Shown piece by piece: positions 11,520 through 22,422 of a DNA stretch of 64,000 nucleotides. Numbering within the stretch: position 1 is the stretch's first letter; every line of letters begins with the position of its first letter. The translations under genes were made by a program, and so were the position numbers. Location of the stretch: positions 62,001-126,000 of the forward strand of contig JAMZAV010001285.1 of the NCBI GenBank assembly GCA_024449915.1, given 5' to 3'. This DNA is from Sweltsa coloradensis (taxonomy: Eukaryota > Arthropoda > Insecta > Plecoptera > Chloroperlidae). The notes under the pieces are model-generated. The model was not told the DNA's origin, ran no database searches, and saw nothing but the letters and a program-made list of their open reading frames with translations.

Positions 11520-12572
11520 GTAGTACATTACCCTACATGACAAATAAGATCTACTACTCTATAGAAAGTTAAAAGATGGCGATGAGGCCCCAGTCACAGT
11601 CACACAAAAAAAACACATTATGAAATACAAATAACTTGACAAATAATAAAAAGGAAAGGGTGATATATGAATGGGTGATATATGGGGGGTATATGAAGGC
11701 GAACAATAATTTGGTAACAAAGTGCGTGTTATAACTTTATTACATTTTGAAATGGTTCCTAACATCAACATTGAAAGAGAAGCCTTCACATCAGCCGGTA
11801 GAGTTCTGTAATGATGCAGACAATAGTAGAACCTGCTTTGGTACGCTGAAATTTGATCACGACGAGGGATTACGAGGGGTAGCGTTCAGTTAGTTTCTCT
11901 GGGGCGTGCTCGTAAAGTTTCTATATATGTGCAGTAGTCTGAAAAACAACTGTACTCGGAAGGAAGGAAGTGCGCCGTTATTTCACTGATAGCGTCACTG
12001 ATACCAGTCAAGTCGCAGTTGTACGTTACACTTGTGATAGTCGGAGCTTAATTAGGTTGAGCTGATAGTGAAACGTAGCCAGCCGTAATTACAAGGATAT
12101 ATTCACAGTGTTCTCTCTTATCAGTAAAAAGTCTGAGTTAATCTAAGTTTTATCAAAGTGGGGTAATATAAGATTAATACACTTTGTACTGTACGTGTGG
12201 TGTTACTGCTATAACACTTAATATTTCCAGCAAGTGATTTGTTGATTTTGTCCTTATTTATAACTATATAGTACGCCCTATATAATATAAGAGACTTAGT
12301 AAATACGTACTAGCTAATTCTTTTTGTTGAATTTGTTACAAATATTTTTTGGGGTACAGTAACCATTGAAAATTTAAAGCGGGAACTAGATAATGAAACT
12401 AGTAACTCTTATTTATAATTGAATTGAGTTACTATTTTCCATCTTCATTTTGGTATTATTGATACTGATTGGGATGTTACAGTTTGATTTGATCTTTGGG
12501 TTACTTGTGTATCTAATTCAAATCAAATCAAATCATGATGATTTTTTTGGATTTCAGGTGTTCTATAGTATT
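11520..12572. other. no recognised feature
   Basis: No exon or repeat family is identified. A TATATAT word near 11921-11928 has no recognisable coding sequence downstream. Confidence 0.45.
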
Positions 12573-12580
12573 GTTATTAC

Positions 12581-12930
12581 TAGGGATGTGCAAACGTTCG
12601 AAATTCGAACTCAAACTTTTAAAAAAATCGAGTTTGGGTGAAAAAAGTTTGATTTTTTAAAATTAATTTTTTTACTAATTTGTAGTGATGGTCGGGCACC
12701 TATTTTTTGACATGTTTTCAGTTTACAAGTACAAATTAAAAAACAAAAAATTAGATGATGGAGGTGCCGGTCCAGACTTATCACTATTTTACGTTTTATA
12801 ATAGTTTGATATCTCATTAAGTTCGGTTCAAGTTTGAGTTTGGTTCAAAATGTTTGTGAAGTTTGAAGTAAGATTTTCAAATCTATGAAAGTTCGAGTTC
12901 GAAGTAAAAATATTGGTTCGCACAACCCTA
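12581..12930. mobile_element. hAT-type non-autonomous element, 350 bp, 8-bp TSD
   Basis: The ends are TAGGGATGTGCAAACGTTCG on the left and GGTTCGCACAACCCTA on the right. Both are flanked by the exact 8-bp direct repeat GTTATTAC (12573-12580 and 12931-12938). An 8-bp duplication is characteristic of hAT transposition. The inside carries repeated TTCGAACTC/GAGTTCGAA words and GGAGGTGCCGGTCCAGA (12760-12776), a word also found in the elements at 47.8 and 63.8 kb. It has no coding capacity. Confidence 0.9.
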
Positions 12931-13295
12931 GTTATTACATCTGCTTTTTTAAAAATAAAACATTGAATAGTTAGTTACTCGTTCCAAATATTCCATGCTA
13001 TACGTATTTTAAAGCATGTAATTATGTCCTCTTGATTACCAATGGCCCGGGTGAAAATATGAGTGTGCTCATAATGAGAGGCAACTGGCAAGTTTGTCGC
13101 CAACCATGTGCTTGCCAGTTGTCAACAATCGAGGAGCGATTTCTCTAAATCGATGTATAAATTGACACTGACATCGATTAATGATACCATGACCAGCCTT
13201 GATTTATGTTAGTTTAACTTGAGATTATATTTGTCTCTCGTTTAACAACTGTGCATTTCTTGTTCCGCAGCGATCACCAGAGATAATGGTCAGGA

Positions 13296-13600
13296 AAGGC
13301 GATTCGTCGCTACGCATCATTGGAACAAATGTTTTAACTTGTTCCACAAATCTTCGGACATCGTGCATGGTGACTTCGCTACGCATCATCGGAACAAATG
13401 TTTTAACTTATTCCACTAATCTTCGGATTTCAGTGATACGTCGCTACGCGTCGGTTGAATCAACGTTTTATCTTGTCCGTTCCACAAGCCATCAGAAATT
13501 GTGCACGATAATACGTAACTACGCTTCTTTTGAACAAAATGTTTTATCTCGTCGTACGGACGAGGTGGTTTGTTGCTGTGCATCGACGGAACAAACATTA
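13296..13600. repeat. diverged tandem repeat, about 78-80 bp, about four copies
   Basis: Each copy contains CGCTACGCATCATCGGAACA-like sequence followed by AATGTTTTAACTTGTTCCAC. The last two copies (from about 13440 and 13515) have drifted considerably. The sequence resembles a degenerate translated repeat, but stop codons and lack of similarity argue against a gene. Confidence 0.75.
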
Positions 13601-15050
13601 CTTATTCACATTGCCATATTGATTGATTGATATATTTACAAAACAAACAGTCAACGGTGTTTTTTTGTTTTGGTCGAAAGCTCAGTTTGGTGTTTTAGTT
13701 TACGACGAAGAGACAATCGACAGTTATTATTACTTCCCCACGCAGTTTTCACGCTCAGCTGTGATTCGGAACGAAGCAATGGTGAATTATTGACTTTCTT
13801 AGTCACTGATCATTTTCATCATCTTGCAATACATTGATTTAGAAAATAAAACTTTTACCTTCCTGGTATTGTTGCGCTGCATAGCAGCAGTCTTACAAAT
13901 AATATATTATAAAAGATAACTGTACTTTATGTACTTTAAATTTCTTGTAACTGTGGGATTTTAAAATTTCTACATGTTGTAGACTACATTTTACTGAAAC
14001 ATATAAATCCTTCGTGTAGATACATGCAGGTACAACATTGACTAGGACATTGCTAGTTAGGCATGAATACAACTGTAGAGTTAACTACAATGTCGCTGAT
14101 CGTGTGCGTTGTGTTTTATCAACATATTTTTATAACTAGACCATTTTGCCTAATTTTCACAGTACTTTAAAAAACATGGTACAGCACAGCATTTGGATAT
14201 AATATATATATATTATACATAATAACAATTAGAATTATTTATTTATTTTACGGACCAAAGAATATTATTTTCAAATGCAATAAAGCTGTTTATGTAGATA
14301 GGTAGGTAGGTAAGTAGATACGTACTGTGTGAATGTCGACTATAGAAACTGCGTGGCTATAGATATGCACAAGGTGAACGCGGGTCTGGTGACGGAACTT
14401 GCCTCGGAGCAAACCTCGTTACATCAACCCAAACATACATCACGTCCAAGCCGGTTACATCTACTACATTGTCCATAAGAATAGTACAAGACATAATAAT
14501 AATTATAATAATAAACTCTTTGAAAGGAGTCCGTACTTGTCTTTTGTCAAAACTTCTTGCTGGTAATTGTTGCGAATGATGGTACACATATTTTCTTCTA
14601 AACAATAGTTCAAAACTTATTCTCTATATTATAAATATAAACATATTTTAATATAATGTCAGTAAAGTAATAGTATGATATCAATATATTTATGTATACA
14701 TTTCGTAGCAGATGTTTGTGATGCATCTTGACATGTTGTGCATTTGGTTAAGTTGTGTAATGTCGTTGTTTGGATTGGCTTAATTATTGTCAAACTAAGA
14801 CCTGAAGATGTTTATTTCCCTTATAAAGTTACTGTTTCCCTATCATTGATTAATAAATGATTTTATAATGATTAATGTGTTTTATATTTCTTTTTCCTCT
14901 CTCGTTTTGCCCTTTGCTTTGTCATCGAGTCCCAATACACAATATGCTGCATTTTTGTATCGGCTGCGGATTGTAGTAATTTTTGAAATGTACAAATGTC
15001 AGTACCAAGATAAATTAGGCATCCTGGTAGATCTCTTTTATACTAGGATA
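13601..15050. other. no recognised feature
   Basis: AT-rich. A minus-strand frame at 14357-14605 contains a run of ATA/AAT codons and no recognisable domain. A short GGTA-type repeat (TAGGTAGGTAGGTAAG) lies at 14299-14314. Confidence 0.45.
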
Positions 15051-15228
15051 CTAGGGAAACGCCAAAGTCGTTGTTAAACGAGTGAGTGAACCATATGTTG
15101 AGTACCCGGGAACATCCCCTTACCTCCCTTATACCTAAGGCTGGATCTAGCCCAGTATGGGAAATTATACCGGGTACTCAACACATGGCTCACTCACTCG
15201 TTTAACAACGACTTTGGCGTTTCCCTAG
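15051..15228. repeat. fold-back element with CTAG ends (family member 1)
   Basis: The left end CTAGGGAAACGCCAAAGTCG and right end CGACTTTGGCGTTTCCCTAG are exact inverted repeats that extend about 60 bp inwards (GTTAAACGAGTGAGTGA and its complement). A second copy of the family is at 53397-53697. The termini resemble the 3' end of the Helentron-like elements elsewhere in the window (GCGTTTTCCTAGT). Confidence 0.92.
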
Positions 15229-15725
15229 TTCAAATTGAACATTCAAAATGCGAATCGTGGTCAAAACGTATTGGCGTGAAACATTTATAAATTTCCAAGA
15301 TAAAACAAAATCACCACATTTTTATTTCCCATTTAACACCCCTCAAAAATAATATGTGGGCGTAAAAATATAAAAAAGTTCGAACGAACGGGTATCGAAC
15401 TCCAACCCTCCGTGCGGTAGGCTAGAAGCTTACCACTATGCCATGTCAGCCACACAGATTTCGTCCCGCTAGCTGCTACTAAACAACTGCTATCGATATT
15501 TTAAAAAATCACGTTTTTATTTATTGTAGGATTAAATCGCAATGGATCTAGCTGATTTTGTTAACAGTTCTCAGTAAACTTGTACCGGATGTCTGTTTAA
15601 AATTTCAGCGCAATCTGTTCAGCGGTTCGGCTGATTTTCGACGTACAGACAGACAGAATCACAGAATGAGAGCCGTTTGAGTTGAATGGAGACACTTGGT
15701 CGCTCCGCTCCCTCGTTTAACTAGG
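15229..15725 (-). repeat. repeat with a minus-strand tRNA-like segment
   Basis: Read on the minus strand, about 15381-15455 has an A-box-like TGGCATAGTGGTAAGC and a B-box-like GGAGTTCGATACCC, the layout of a tRNA-derived SINE head. The remainder includes GACGTACAGACAGACAGAAT (15640-15659) and ends GCTCCGCTCCCTCGTTTAAC followed by TAGG. The anticodon stem is weak, so this is a SINE relic rather than a tRNA gene. Confidence 0.6.
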
Positions 15726-15776
15726 AAAGGACAAAATTATAAGATCAATTTTTTTTCATTTCATTATCATTAGTTC

Positions 15777-16048
15777 TGTTGCCTTGTCCAACTCTGCATT
15801 GGGTTTTCCCTGCTGCCCCACATTTCAGTCTCCTTGATGTTCCATATATTTCCTCACACTATCCTGCCATCGCTGTTGTGGTCTGCCCCTTGCCTTCTAT
15901 CCTTCTCGGTAATCTAGTTCTTTCCATCCTTTTGACATGTCCGAACCACTTTAATATTCTCTCTCCAAGTTGCTCCATTAAATCCATTTCCATACTTGAT
16001 CGCAAGTATCCTCATTCTGTATTCGGTCCCATCTGGTCTTACCTATAA
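15777..16048 (-). pseudogene. LINE reverse-transcriptase C-terminal fragment
   Basis: On the minus strand the sequence matches, with gaps, the fragment at 44.65-44.98 kb. It has a GATGGGACCGAATACAGAAT-type start, then codons for LKWFGHVKRM-like residues, a basic LPRR-like segment and a GRPQQRWQD-like segment. This is the usual C-terminus of non-LTR retrotransposon ORF2. It is frame-broken and 5'-truncated. Confidence 0.75.
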
Positions 16049-16137
16049 TGCTTCACAAAAACTTTATGTCTACAGCTTGCACAAGATAATGCTTCACAAA
16101 AACTTTATGTCTACAGCCTGCACAAGGCTCTCACCAG
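16049..16137 (-). repeat. two-copy direct repeat in the LINE 3' region
   Basis: ATGCTTCACAAAAACTTTAT followed by GTCTACAGCYTGCACAAG occurs twice in tandem, about 41 bp apart. The complementary words also precede the LINE fragment at 44.54-44.58 kb, so this belongs to the same LINE family. Confidence 0.75.
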
Positions 16138-16221
16138 CATTTGACATAATCCATGTCTACATCAAACGTCAGTATTGACACAAAATAGGTCTGGTATATG
16201 GTCTTCTTTGGTACTTATATA

Positions 16222-16362
16222 ATGCAATGAGTTTTTTGGACTGTATACTGCACTTATAAAGAAAGAAAATGATATAGAAAACAGTTTAATTATTTTTATT
16301 ATACATATATATATTTTTCTTTATTTACAAGTGCAGTATACAGTCCAAATAACTCATTACAA
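16222..16362. repeat. small fold-back element, about 140 bp
   Basis: The left arm (ATGCAATGAGTTTTTTGGAC, then TGTATACTGCACTTATAAAG) is inverted at the right (CTTTATTTACAAGTGCAGTA, then TACAGTCCAAATAACTCATT). The centre is A/T-rich (TATATATAT). It is flanked by TATA/ATAT sequence; a TA target is possible but not resolvable. Confidence 0.85.
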
Positions 16363-16591
16363 TATTAACCAAACCTGCTCTAAAAGTTTCATCATTTTAA
16401 TGGTACCGGTACTTTATATGTTCTACATGAGGTCCCAAATCCTATTAAATTACAGTATGTACCATAGTGTTAAAATATTGGTAATATTGTCAGCCTGTGC
16501 CCTAGTCTTGCTAGTCCATGTAATGTAGGCCCTACATCACATAGGCTGTGTGAAGCAAAGAGTAGACATGGTTCAAACATGTGAAGCATTA

Positions 16592-16858
16592 GGTGTGTTG
16601 AGAAGGTTGTCAAACGGCTGGATCAAGAGGGTGACACAAGGAGAACGCACACCACCCTATCACGACGTGCCTACTCTACTCCAGGTAGGTGTGTTGAGAA
16701 GGTTGTCAAACGGCTGGATCAAGAGGGTGACACAAGGAGAACGCACACCACCCTATCACGACGTGCCTACTCTACTCCAGGTAAGCTGTCTCAAGAGGGT
16801 GACACAAGGAGAACGCACACCACCCTATCACGACGTGCCTACTCTACTCCAGGTAAGC
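16592..16858 (+). CDS. possible coding exon with three in-frame tandem copies of its 3' part
   Basis: The segment encoding RVTQGERTPPYHDVPTLLQ occurs three times with periods of 96 and 72 bp, both multiples of three, in one open frame. The first two copies also carry the preceding GVLRRLSNGWIK. Every copy ends CTCCAG directly followed by GTAGGT, GTAAGC and GTAAGC, so the last two are consensus splice donors. This looks like a real exon end plus donor that has been locally duplicated. I could not find a convincing acceptor or a known family, so coding status is uncertain; it may instead be a minisatellite that happens to stay open. Confidence 0.35.
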
Positions 16859-16869
16859 TGTCTAGTGTC

Positions 16870-17763
16870 TTACCTATGGAAATTTTCTTTACTGATCATT
16901 TAGTTATGCTTGCTTCTCAGCTTGCACTACCATGTAGCATATTATACACAACATTCATCGGACGCGATCAGAGGATACGAGGAAATAGAAGACGTCTACT
17001 AGAAAACCAGAAAATGCGTGATGGCCCAGTAAGCCAAAAATGTGGGCATATGAAAAGAAGAAGAAGAGTTAAGCTGTTGGTATCTTATCCCTTTCTGTCT
17101 TAAATTGATTAAAGGTAAGGAAGTAGCCTAAAATAAAACTTGTTAGACATATCGGAGAATAATACCGTACTGTATTTATTCGGATAGGTCTCGGGTATAT
17201 TTGAAAATATAAGTTCAAAAAGTGGGGTGTAGTCATCAAGCAAAACTATTTATCAGTAGTATTTTATTTATAACATACTTTTTAAAGTTTTAGTGATTAC
17301 TATAGGGGTGCGGTCATAATGTGATAATGGTATGTTATCAAGTAAATACAAAACAATTAATAAAATGTATTTCCATCCCTATTTTAAAATATATATGTTG
17401 GCTGTTGTTTCTCCATTACTTGCTAGTTTTGTCTTGTAGTCGCACGTACGTGGGTAAGTTAATACGGTGACCCTGTTGTATGGCTTCCAAGAAGTATATG
17501 AAGCCGCAAGAGAAGTCACAAAAGTGCCATAATTGGATGACGTCGTATTTAGAGAATGCACCAAATGCTACTTCTAATACAAAGCATTATAATATTAATA
17601 CAGACTGTATTGTTGAACTATGCATTAAAGCCTTCCTGATTGCAACCCTCGTTTTATATTTCCAAGAAACTGAATCATTGATGTGTGTCGCGAGATTGTT
17701 TTGGAAGTCTGCAAGAAATTGGATTTTTCTGAATATATATTTTTTTATCATTATGAATTTTTA
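16870..17763. other. no recognised feature
   Basis: No gene or repeat family could be supported. Short frames at 16876-17103 and 17480-17764 lack splice context and similarity. Confidence 0.45.
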
Positions 17764-18140
17764 AAAATTAAATTTGTATTTAGAGTCAACCCACTGAGTC
17801 ATTGGATGAGCGAAGCAAAGACTTCAATTTCACTGACCCCTCAAAAAATGTAGCTCCCAATGTTTTTCTGTCTGTTTGTTCGCACTCTACCGGGCAAACG
17901 GCATATGCGATCTGCGAACGTCAGAATCAACAAGGCCGATTCAGAACAATTTTAAATTTATTATGTGCCTCTTTGCTAGGACGGCTCAAAAGTAACTCAT
18001 CTTTACAAATTCCTTCCATAAGAACTGATGGTTGTTAAGTCCAAATCAGACGTTAAAAAACTTCTGAATTTAGCGGGAATCGAACCCTGGACCTGCTGCA
18101 TTGGAAGCAGATACGCTCAACCATCAACGAGCCACACATT
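17764..18140 (-). mobile_element. tRNA-derived SINE copy (family B) carrying a Helentron-like fragment
   Basis: The minus-strand SINE head at about 18066-18140 shows a tRNA-like fold with B box GGGTTCGATTCCCGC and an anticodon loop compatible with CCA (Trp-like). The body word CAGAATCAACAAGGCCGATT (17930-17949) and the tail TTTGTATTTAGAGTC (about 17772-17786) match the other copies. Positions about 17801-17925 (TTGGATGAGCGAAGCAAAGA and onwards) are instead the 5' end of the Helentron-like family and replace the middle of the SINE. Confidence 0.8.
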
Positions 18141-18221
18141 TATCCTTGTCATAATTACATTAAAAACAGATGGACAAAAAATCAACAAAGTATTGGCATT
18201 GAGACAAAATTATGACACATT

Positions 18222-18345
18222 ACATACATACATACATATATACTTGCATACATACATACATACATACATACATACATACATACATACATACATACATACA
18301 TACATACATACATACATACATACATACATACATACATACAATACA
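18222..18345. repeat. (CATA)n microsatellite
   Basis: About thirty near-perfect CATA tetranucleotides. It generates meaningless open frames on both strands (Tyr-Ile-His-Thr or Met-Tyr-Val-Cys repeats). Confidence 0.98.
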
Positions 18346-18682
18346 TTTGGTTAATATGAGTCCAAATACGTCTTGTAATTTTTTCTGGATAAGGATTTTG
18401 ATTCTCCATTTTTTTGTTGGAATTTTACAAAGTTTAAACAAATACCATATGGCTAGCGCACACGTTTTATCTAGTGCACCTGAAAATCTCAAAATGTGGT
18501 ATTTGCCTTTTTCATTCTGCTGCAAACAGTTTTTCTGTGTTCATGTGGTGATTATTGTGGTCCCAAATGTTTGAAAGAACTCATGACTGAAGTTAATAAT
18601 TAATAATATTGAAATAATATTGAAATTTTTAAAAGTGCCGCATAAAGAGGCTAGTTGCCGCTCTCCTCACTAGAGCGGACGT

Positions 18683-18702
18683 AGACGTCATAGATGACGT
18701 CA
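18683..18702 (+). promoter_or_regulatory. CRE palindromes upstream of the G-gamma gene
   Basis: A perfect 8-bp CRE, TGACGTCA, sits at 18695-18702, 83 bp before the start codon. A second partial site, AGACGTCA, lies 12 bp upstream (18683-18690). CREs bind CREB/ATF-type bZIP factors in animals; that the sites work here is inference. The surrounding 120 bp is richer in CG than the neighbourhood. Confidence 0.6.
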
Positions 18703-18784
18703 CTGACGCAGTGGGCGTTGCCAGTTTCTGCTCTGATTCTAGTGCGCAACTCTCATTTCGCCCTGGATCAGTGTGATTTTAGCC

Positions 18785-18873
18785 ATGGATAAGGACGCAT
18801 TGAAGAAACAAATTGAAAATATGAAATATCAAGCAACAATGGAGCGTTGGCCTTTATCAAAAAGCATAGCTGC
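18785..18873 (+). CDS. heterotrimeric G-protein gamma subunit, exon 1
   Basis: This is the first coding exon of a two-exon G-gamma gene. ATG lies in a good context (GCCATGG). The exon encodes 29 residues plus two bases: MDKDALKKQIENMKYQATME and RWPLSKSIA. It has the N-terminal amphipathic helix (coiled coil with G-beta) typical of the GGL domain. It ends in phase 2 on GTAAGT. Joined to 27843-27948 it gives 64 aa, a normal size for the family (about 65-75). G-gamma forms an obligate dimer with G-beta and anchors it to membranes for GPCR signalling. LKYQ-type residues in the helix and the NNPWxEKGKC tail resemble GNG13 and nematode GPC-2 more than vertebrate GNG2. The intron to exon 2 is 8969 bp and full of transposons. 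Confidence 0.92.
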
Positions 18874-19199
18874 GTAAGTGTTGTTTTAGTAATTGTTTAC
18901 CTGTTGAATTGAATAGACACAAACACTTGTTTTCTTTAGCTTACCTTTTTGACTCCCCACTTGACTTTTCTACACTTTCTCATTTTGACACTGAAGTGTC
19001 CCATCTTGAAAATGGGTGGTCTTACGTTAACGTAGCGACGTTCTATTATTAGACTAGTTTTTACTACTTTATTAACTCCTCGAGGTCGTTTTAAGCCATT
19101 GAATATTCCACTCTACTCTTTGCCGTTTAAAAATGTTGTGTTGGGCGTATTTGGATTGTTATAAACAACATTATGGGCCTATCGTGAGATCAATGAACT

Positions 19200-19545
19200 C
19201 GCATAATGACATTTGACAGGTGAAGGTAGGCCTAGGCCTAGGCCCAGGGTAGGCTTGATGCTAGGCTAGGCCTAGGCCTAGCTAGGCTACAAGAACGAAA
19301 TCGATTTTCTTTATTAGACATGTCACTACCCTAGGGGGACGCGTTGAGTTAGCCTTTGGGTTTGCCTACATTCTAAACCCAAAGGCTCTGGCCATCTAGG
19401 CCTAGGGCCTAGGCCTAGCTAGCCCTAGGCCTAGTATTAAGGTAATAGAACATGTAATTTAATAAGGTAGGCCTAGACTACCTAGGGTAGGCTTAGGCAT
19501 TATTTATTTCCTTACCTAGGCCTAGGCCCTAGACATTGCCCTAGG
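19200..19545. repeat. TAGGCCTA/CCTAGG-rich patch
   Basis: A dense run of the palindromic words TAGGCCTA, GGCCTAGGCC and CCTAGG, with no obvious unit length. Similar patches occur at 47.1-47.4 and 59.09-59.33 kb. Confidence 0.8.
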
Positions 19546-19805
19546 AAGAGACATTGGAAAAATTCACTATGGGTATGTTCATAGCCAGGGGCCATTTCAG
19601 TCCATTTGTAGCATCAAAGACAACTGAAAGTTTCAGAAAATGTTCCAGACAGTCCCATGACACTCCCATAGTTAAATGGATTCTTAAACTTGTCGGAACA
19701 CCACAAAAAACATTATCAATTCACGGAATTATGATTTTTGGGGGTACCGGTAGGTGTTTTATTAAATTTTGTGTGAAATTCGCCTAGGCCTACATTTTAA
19801 TATAT

Positions 19806-20578
19806 TTAAGCGGTAATTATGCCGTTAACGGTTTTCCGAGAAAAAATGCATAAAAAATGCATAAAATGTTTCCAGCTTTTCACAGTATGTGTAATTGATA
19901 GTCCCTAATTCATTTTCAGCTACCGCATTACGATCTTTTCACTGTTACTAATGTTTTTCGTCTTTTTACCTGTGTAAATTGTGCTGTCACTGTACGTAGA
20001 CCGCCATGCTGGTTTGGAAAGCGCTATCTCCTCCGCTACGTCTCCTCCGCTGCGTACGCAGCGTAAGCAAGTATTTTTGTTTAAAATAGCGACGTTAAAG
20101 GTTAAAAAAGGATTTTTTGTTTAAAATAGCTACGTTAAAGGTTAAAAAAGGTATTTTTGTTTAAAATAGCGACGTTAAAGGTTTTAAAGTATCCTTTAAC
20201 GTCGCTATTTTAAACAAAAATACCTTTTTTAACCTTTAACGTCGCTATTTTAAACAAAAATACCTTTTTTAACCTTTAACGTCGCTATTTTAAACAAAAA
20301 TACTCTCTTACGCTGTGTACGCAGCGGAAGAGACGTAGCGGAGGAGATAGCGCTTTCCAAACCAGTATGGCGGCCTACGTACAGTACGTACAGTGACAGC
20401 ACAATTTACACAGGTAAAAAGACGAAAAACATTAGTAACAGTGAAAAGATCGTAATGCGGTAGCTGAAAAATGAAGTAGGGACTATCAATTACACATACT
20501 GTGAAAAGCTGGAAACATTTTATGCATTTTTTATGCATTTTTTCTCGGAAAACCGTTAACGGCATAATTACCATTTAA
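19806..20578. mobile_element. near-perfect palindromic element, about 770 bp, TTAA-flanked
   Basis: The left arm (19806 to about 20187, beginning TTAAGCGGTAATTATGCCGT) is the reverse complement of the right arm (about 20193-20578, ending GCATAATTACCATTTAA) with few mismatches. Both ends are TTAA, the piggyBac-type target site, so a piggyBac-like non-autonomous origin is possible. Each arm's inner part holds about three copies of a 40-48-bp repeat containing TTAAAATAGCGACGTTAAAG. The DNA could extrude or be transcribed into a hairpin of about 380 bp. It lies in the G-gamma intron. Confidence 0.9.
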
Positions 20579-20920
20579 GCCTACCTATCCTATTGTGAAG
20601 AATATTTTAAAACATCGTATTGTCCAACTTCCAACTCGATCACAAGCCAGGTTGTTTCCGTGTCCAGGCTTTGTAAACTTGCTTGGAGTTGGGCACATTC
20701 GTTGTGTTGTCCAGACACCACTCGCCACCTGTGCTCGTAAGGCGCAGTTTCGGCGTAGTTACAACCAACGTTGAAGCAAGCAAATCACGACCGCCTTTAC
20801 TTTGCTCTATTCTGAGTACGATCACTGTCACACTAGCGACTATATTATTTATTGCTTGTATTGAAGGTTGCAAGCGGCGACAAGCTCTCTGTATTAGCTT
20901 TTATTCCGTGTAATTAGGCC

Positions 20921-21545
20921 GCTTCGCGAACGCTTTTTCCAGTCCAGTCGATGGATGAGCATTTTTCGTTGACTATTTCTGTCCAATGATTAGGCCTTCT
21001 AAGTTTTTTGGGTACCGGCCTACTTGTGTAGTTGGTGTGACCCAACTTTTCAAAAAAAAATTTTTTTTTTTTTACTCAACCTACAAAACCTTTAACGTCG
21101 CTATTTAAAACAGAAAATGACTTTTAATGGAAAAGTACTTTCGTTTAAAATAGCGAGCTTAAAGGTTTTGAAGTTTTTTTTGTTACTGTTACACCAAAAA
21201 CGTGATGATTCTATTTTAGATTTTTGGTGCTGGAATGTAATAAAATAGTACACAATGAGTTGTTCTTGACTTATTTCATCAATGGTGAGTGTTAATGTTG
21301 ATTTTAGTTGAAAAAAACGGTATTGAAAAGTTGGGTCACACCAACTACACAAGTACCGTTTTTTGTACCGTCGTAGCCTATGCGCGGGATCTCATTACTT
21401 TTACAAGTTCCATTGCCATGTTATTTTTGTTAAATTAGAATAATTTGTATTATAAAGAAGCATTAATTGCTACATGGTAGGCTAATACCAATTTACAATA
21501 GAATTTAAAATATCTCGAGACCCAATGACTTGCTTTTTGTACGCA
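20921..21545 (-). mobile_element. Helentron-like copy (subfamily 2), minus strand, split by a MITE
   Basis: Reverse-complement words of the family 3' end (AGGCCGCTTCGCGAACGCTT, then CCAGTCCAGTCGATGGATGAG) are at 20926-20959. Matching interior sequence resumes after the MITE, at 21378-21420 (GCGCGGGATCTCATTACTTT, compare the complement at 26.37-26.40 kb). The right limit is approximate. Confidence 0.6.
21021..21355. mobile_element. MITE with 31-bp TIRs and TA target
   Basis: TIRs CTTGTGTAGTTGGTGTGACC at 21023 and the exact complement ending 21353 are flanked by TA on both sides. Inside, a second inverted pair (about 21083-21110 and 21143-21170) carries the CCTTTAACGTCGCTATTT core shared with the 770-bp palindrome and the 58.8-kb element. 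It is inserted in a Helentron-like copy. Confidence 0.9.
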
Positions 21546-21796
21546 TTGTAGTAGGGATGAGTCAGTTTAAACGTTTAGGATAGAGTTTAGGCCTAATATT
21601 TAAACGTGTAAATGTGATTTTTTTTTTGGAATATTATTTTGGTAGGCCTATCACTTTTGGTGCCTGCACAAACACAGGCTAACAAATTAGGTCAATCATT
21701 TTCTAAAAGGGCTGTATTGAGGCATCTTGTCTGTTACACATGGTGGAAGTGCCGGGTCATTAAATGCGAGTGTGAGAATAAAACCATTGTTAGGCC

Positions 21797-22422
21797 TAAC
21801 TAGGAAACCGCTTAAGTCCCGCCGCGTTGTTGGATGAGCGTAATTGGTGCATCGAGCTGCCATGTGTTATGCGGATTTTCTGTTGTTCTGTGAAAAAATC
21901 AAAACTAAGTTGAAGATTTTTTTAAAATTCAATTAAATCAAATAAAAAATTAACTTTTTTTTATTATTAATCGTAATTTAAAAAAAGGAAAAAATCGTAA
22001 TATTGAAATTTTCATAAGAAATAATTATTCGATTGTGCACAAATTTTACACGAATATGTTAATTCATAAAATTAAGCTTCTGTGAAAAAATCATTACAAT
22101 CGGATAAAGCATGTAGGTGTTATAGGCCTAAGTCGAAGAAATCTTTTTAAAATAGAAAAAAATCGTAAAATTGCGATTTTCATGAGAAATAATTTTTCGA
22201 TTACGCTCAAAAACGTGGCAGTTCTTAGTTCAGAGATTTCGAAGGTCTCCAGAAAATTTCATCGCAATTGGAGTATCGGTTTAGCCGGAATCGTGTTAAC
22301 AGACACACAAAAATACAAACAGAAAAAAAGAAAAGAAAAAAAAAGGAAAGAAAAACATTCCGGATTTTTTTCTCCAGTGTAGTGAAATGGAATCTTCGCT
22401 TCGCTCGCTACGCTCATCCAAT
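21797..22422 (-). mobile_element. Helentron-like copy (subfamily 1), minus strand
   Basis: The left end is the complement of the family 3' terminus (CTAGGAAACCGCTTAAGTCC, CGCCGCGTTGTTGGATGAGCG). The right end is the complement of the 5' terminus (CGCTTCGCTCGCTACGCTCA, TCCAA at 22422). The interior matches the units at 54-58 kb. Confidence 0.88.

Noticed and set aside
18028..18574. Long open frames on both strands over the CATA repeat
   Set aside because: Produced by a tetranucleotide repeat lacking stops; no splice sites or similarity.
20683..20913. Open frame with a hydrophobic segment
   Set aside because: No acceptor, donor or similarity; located within the repeat-filled G-gamma intron.
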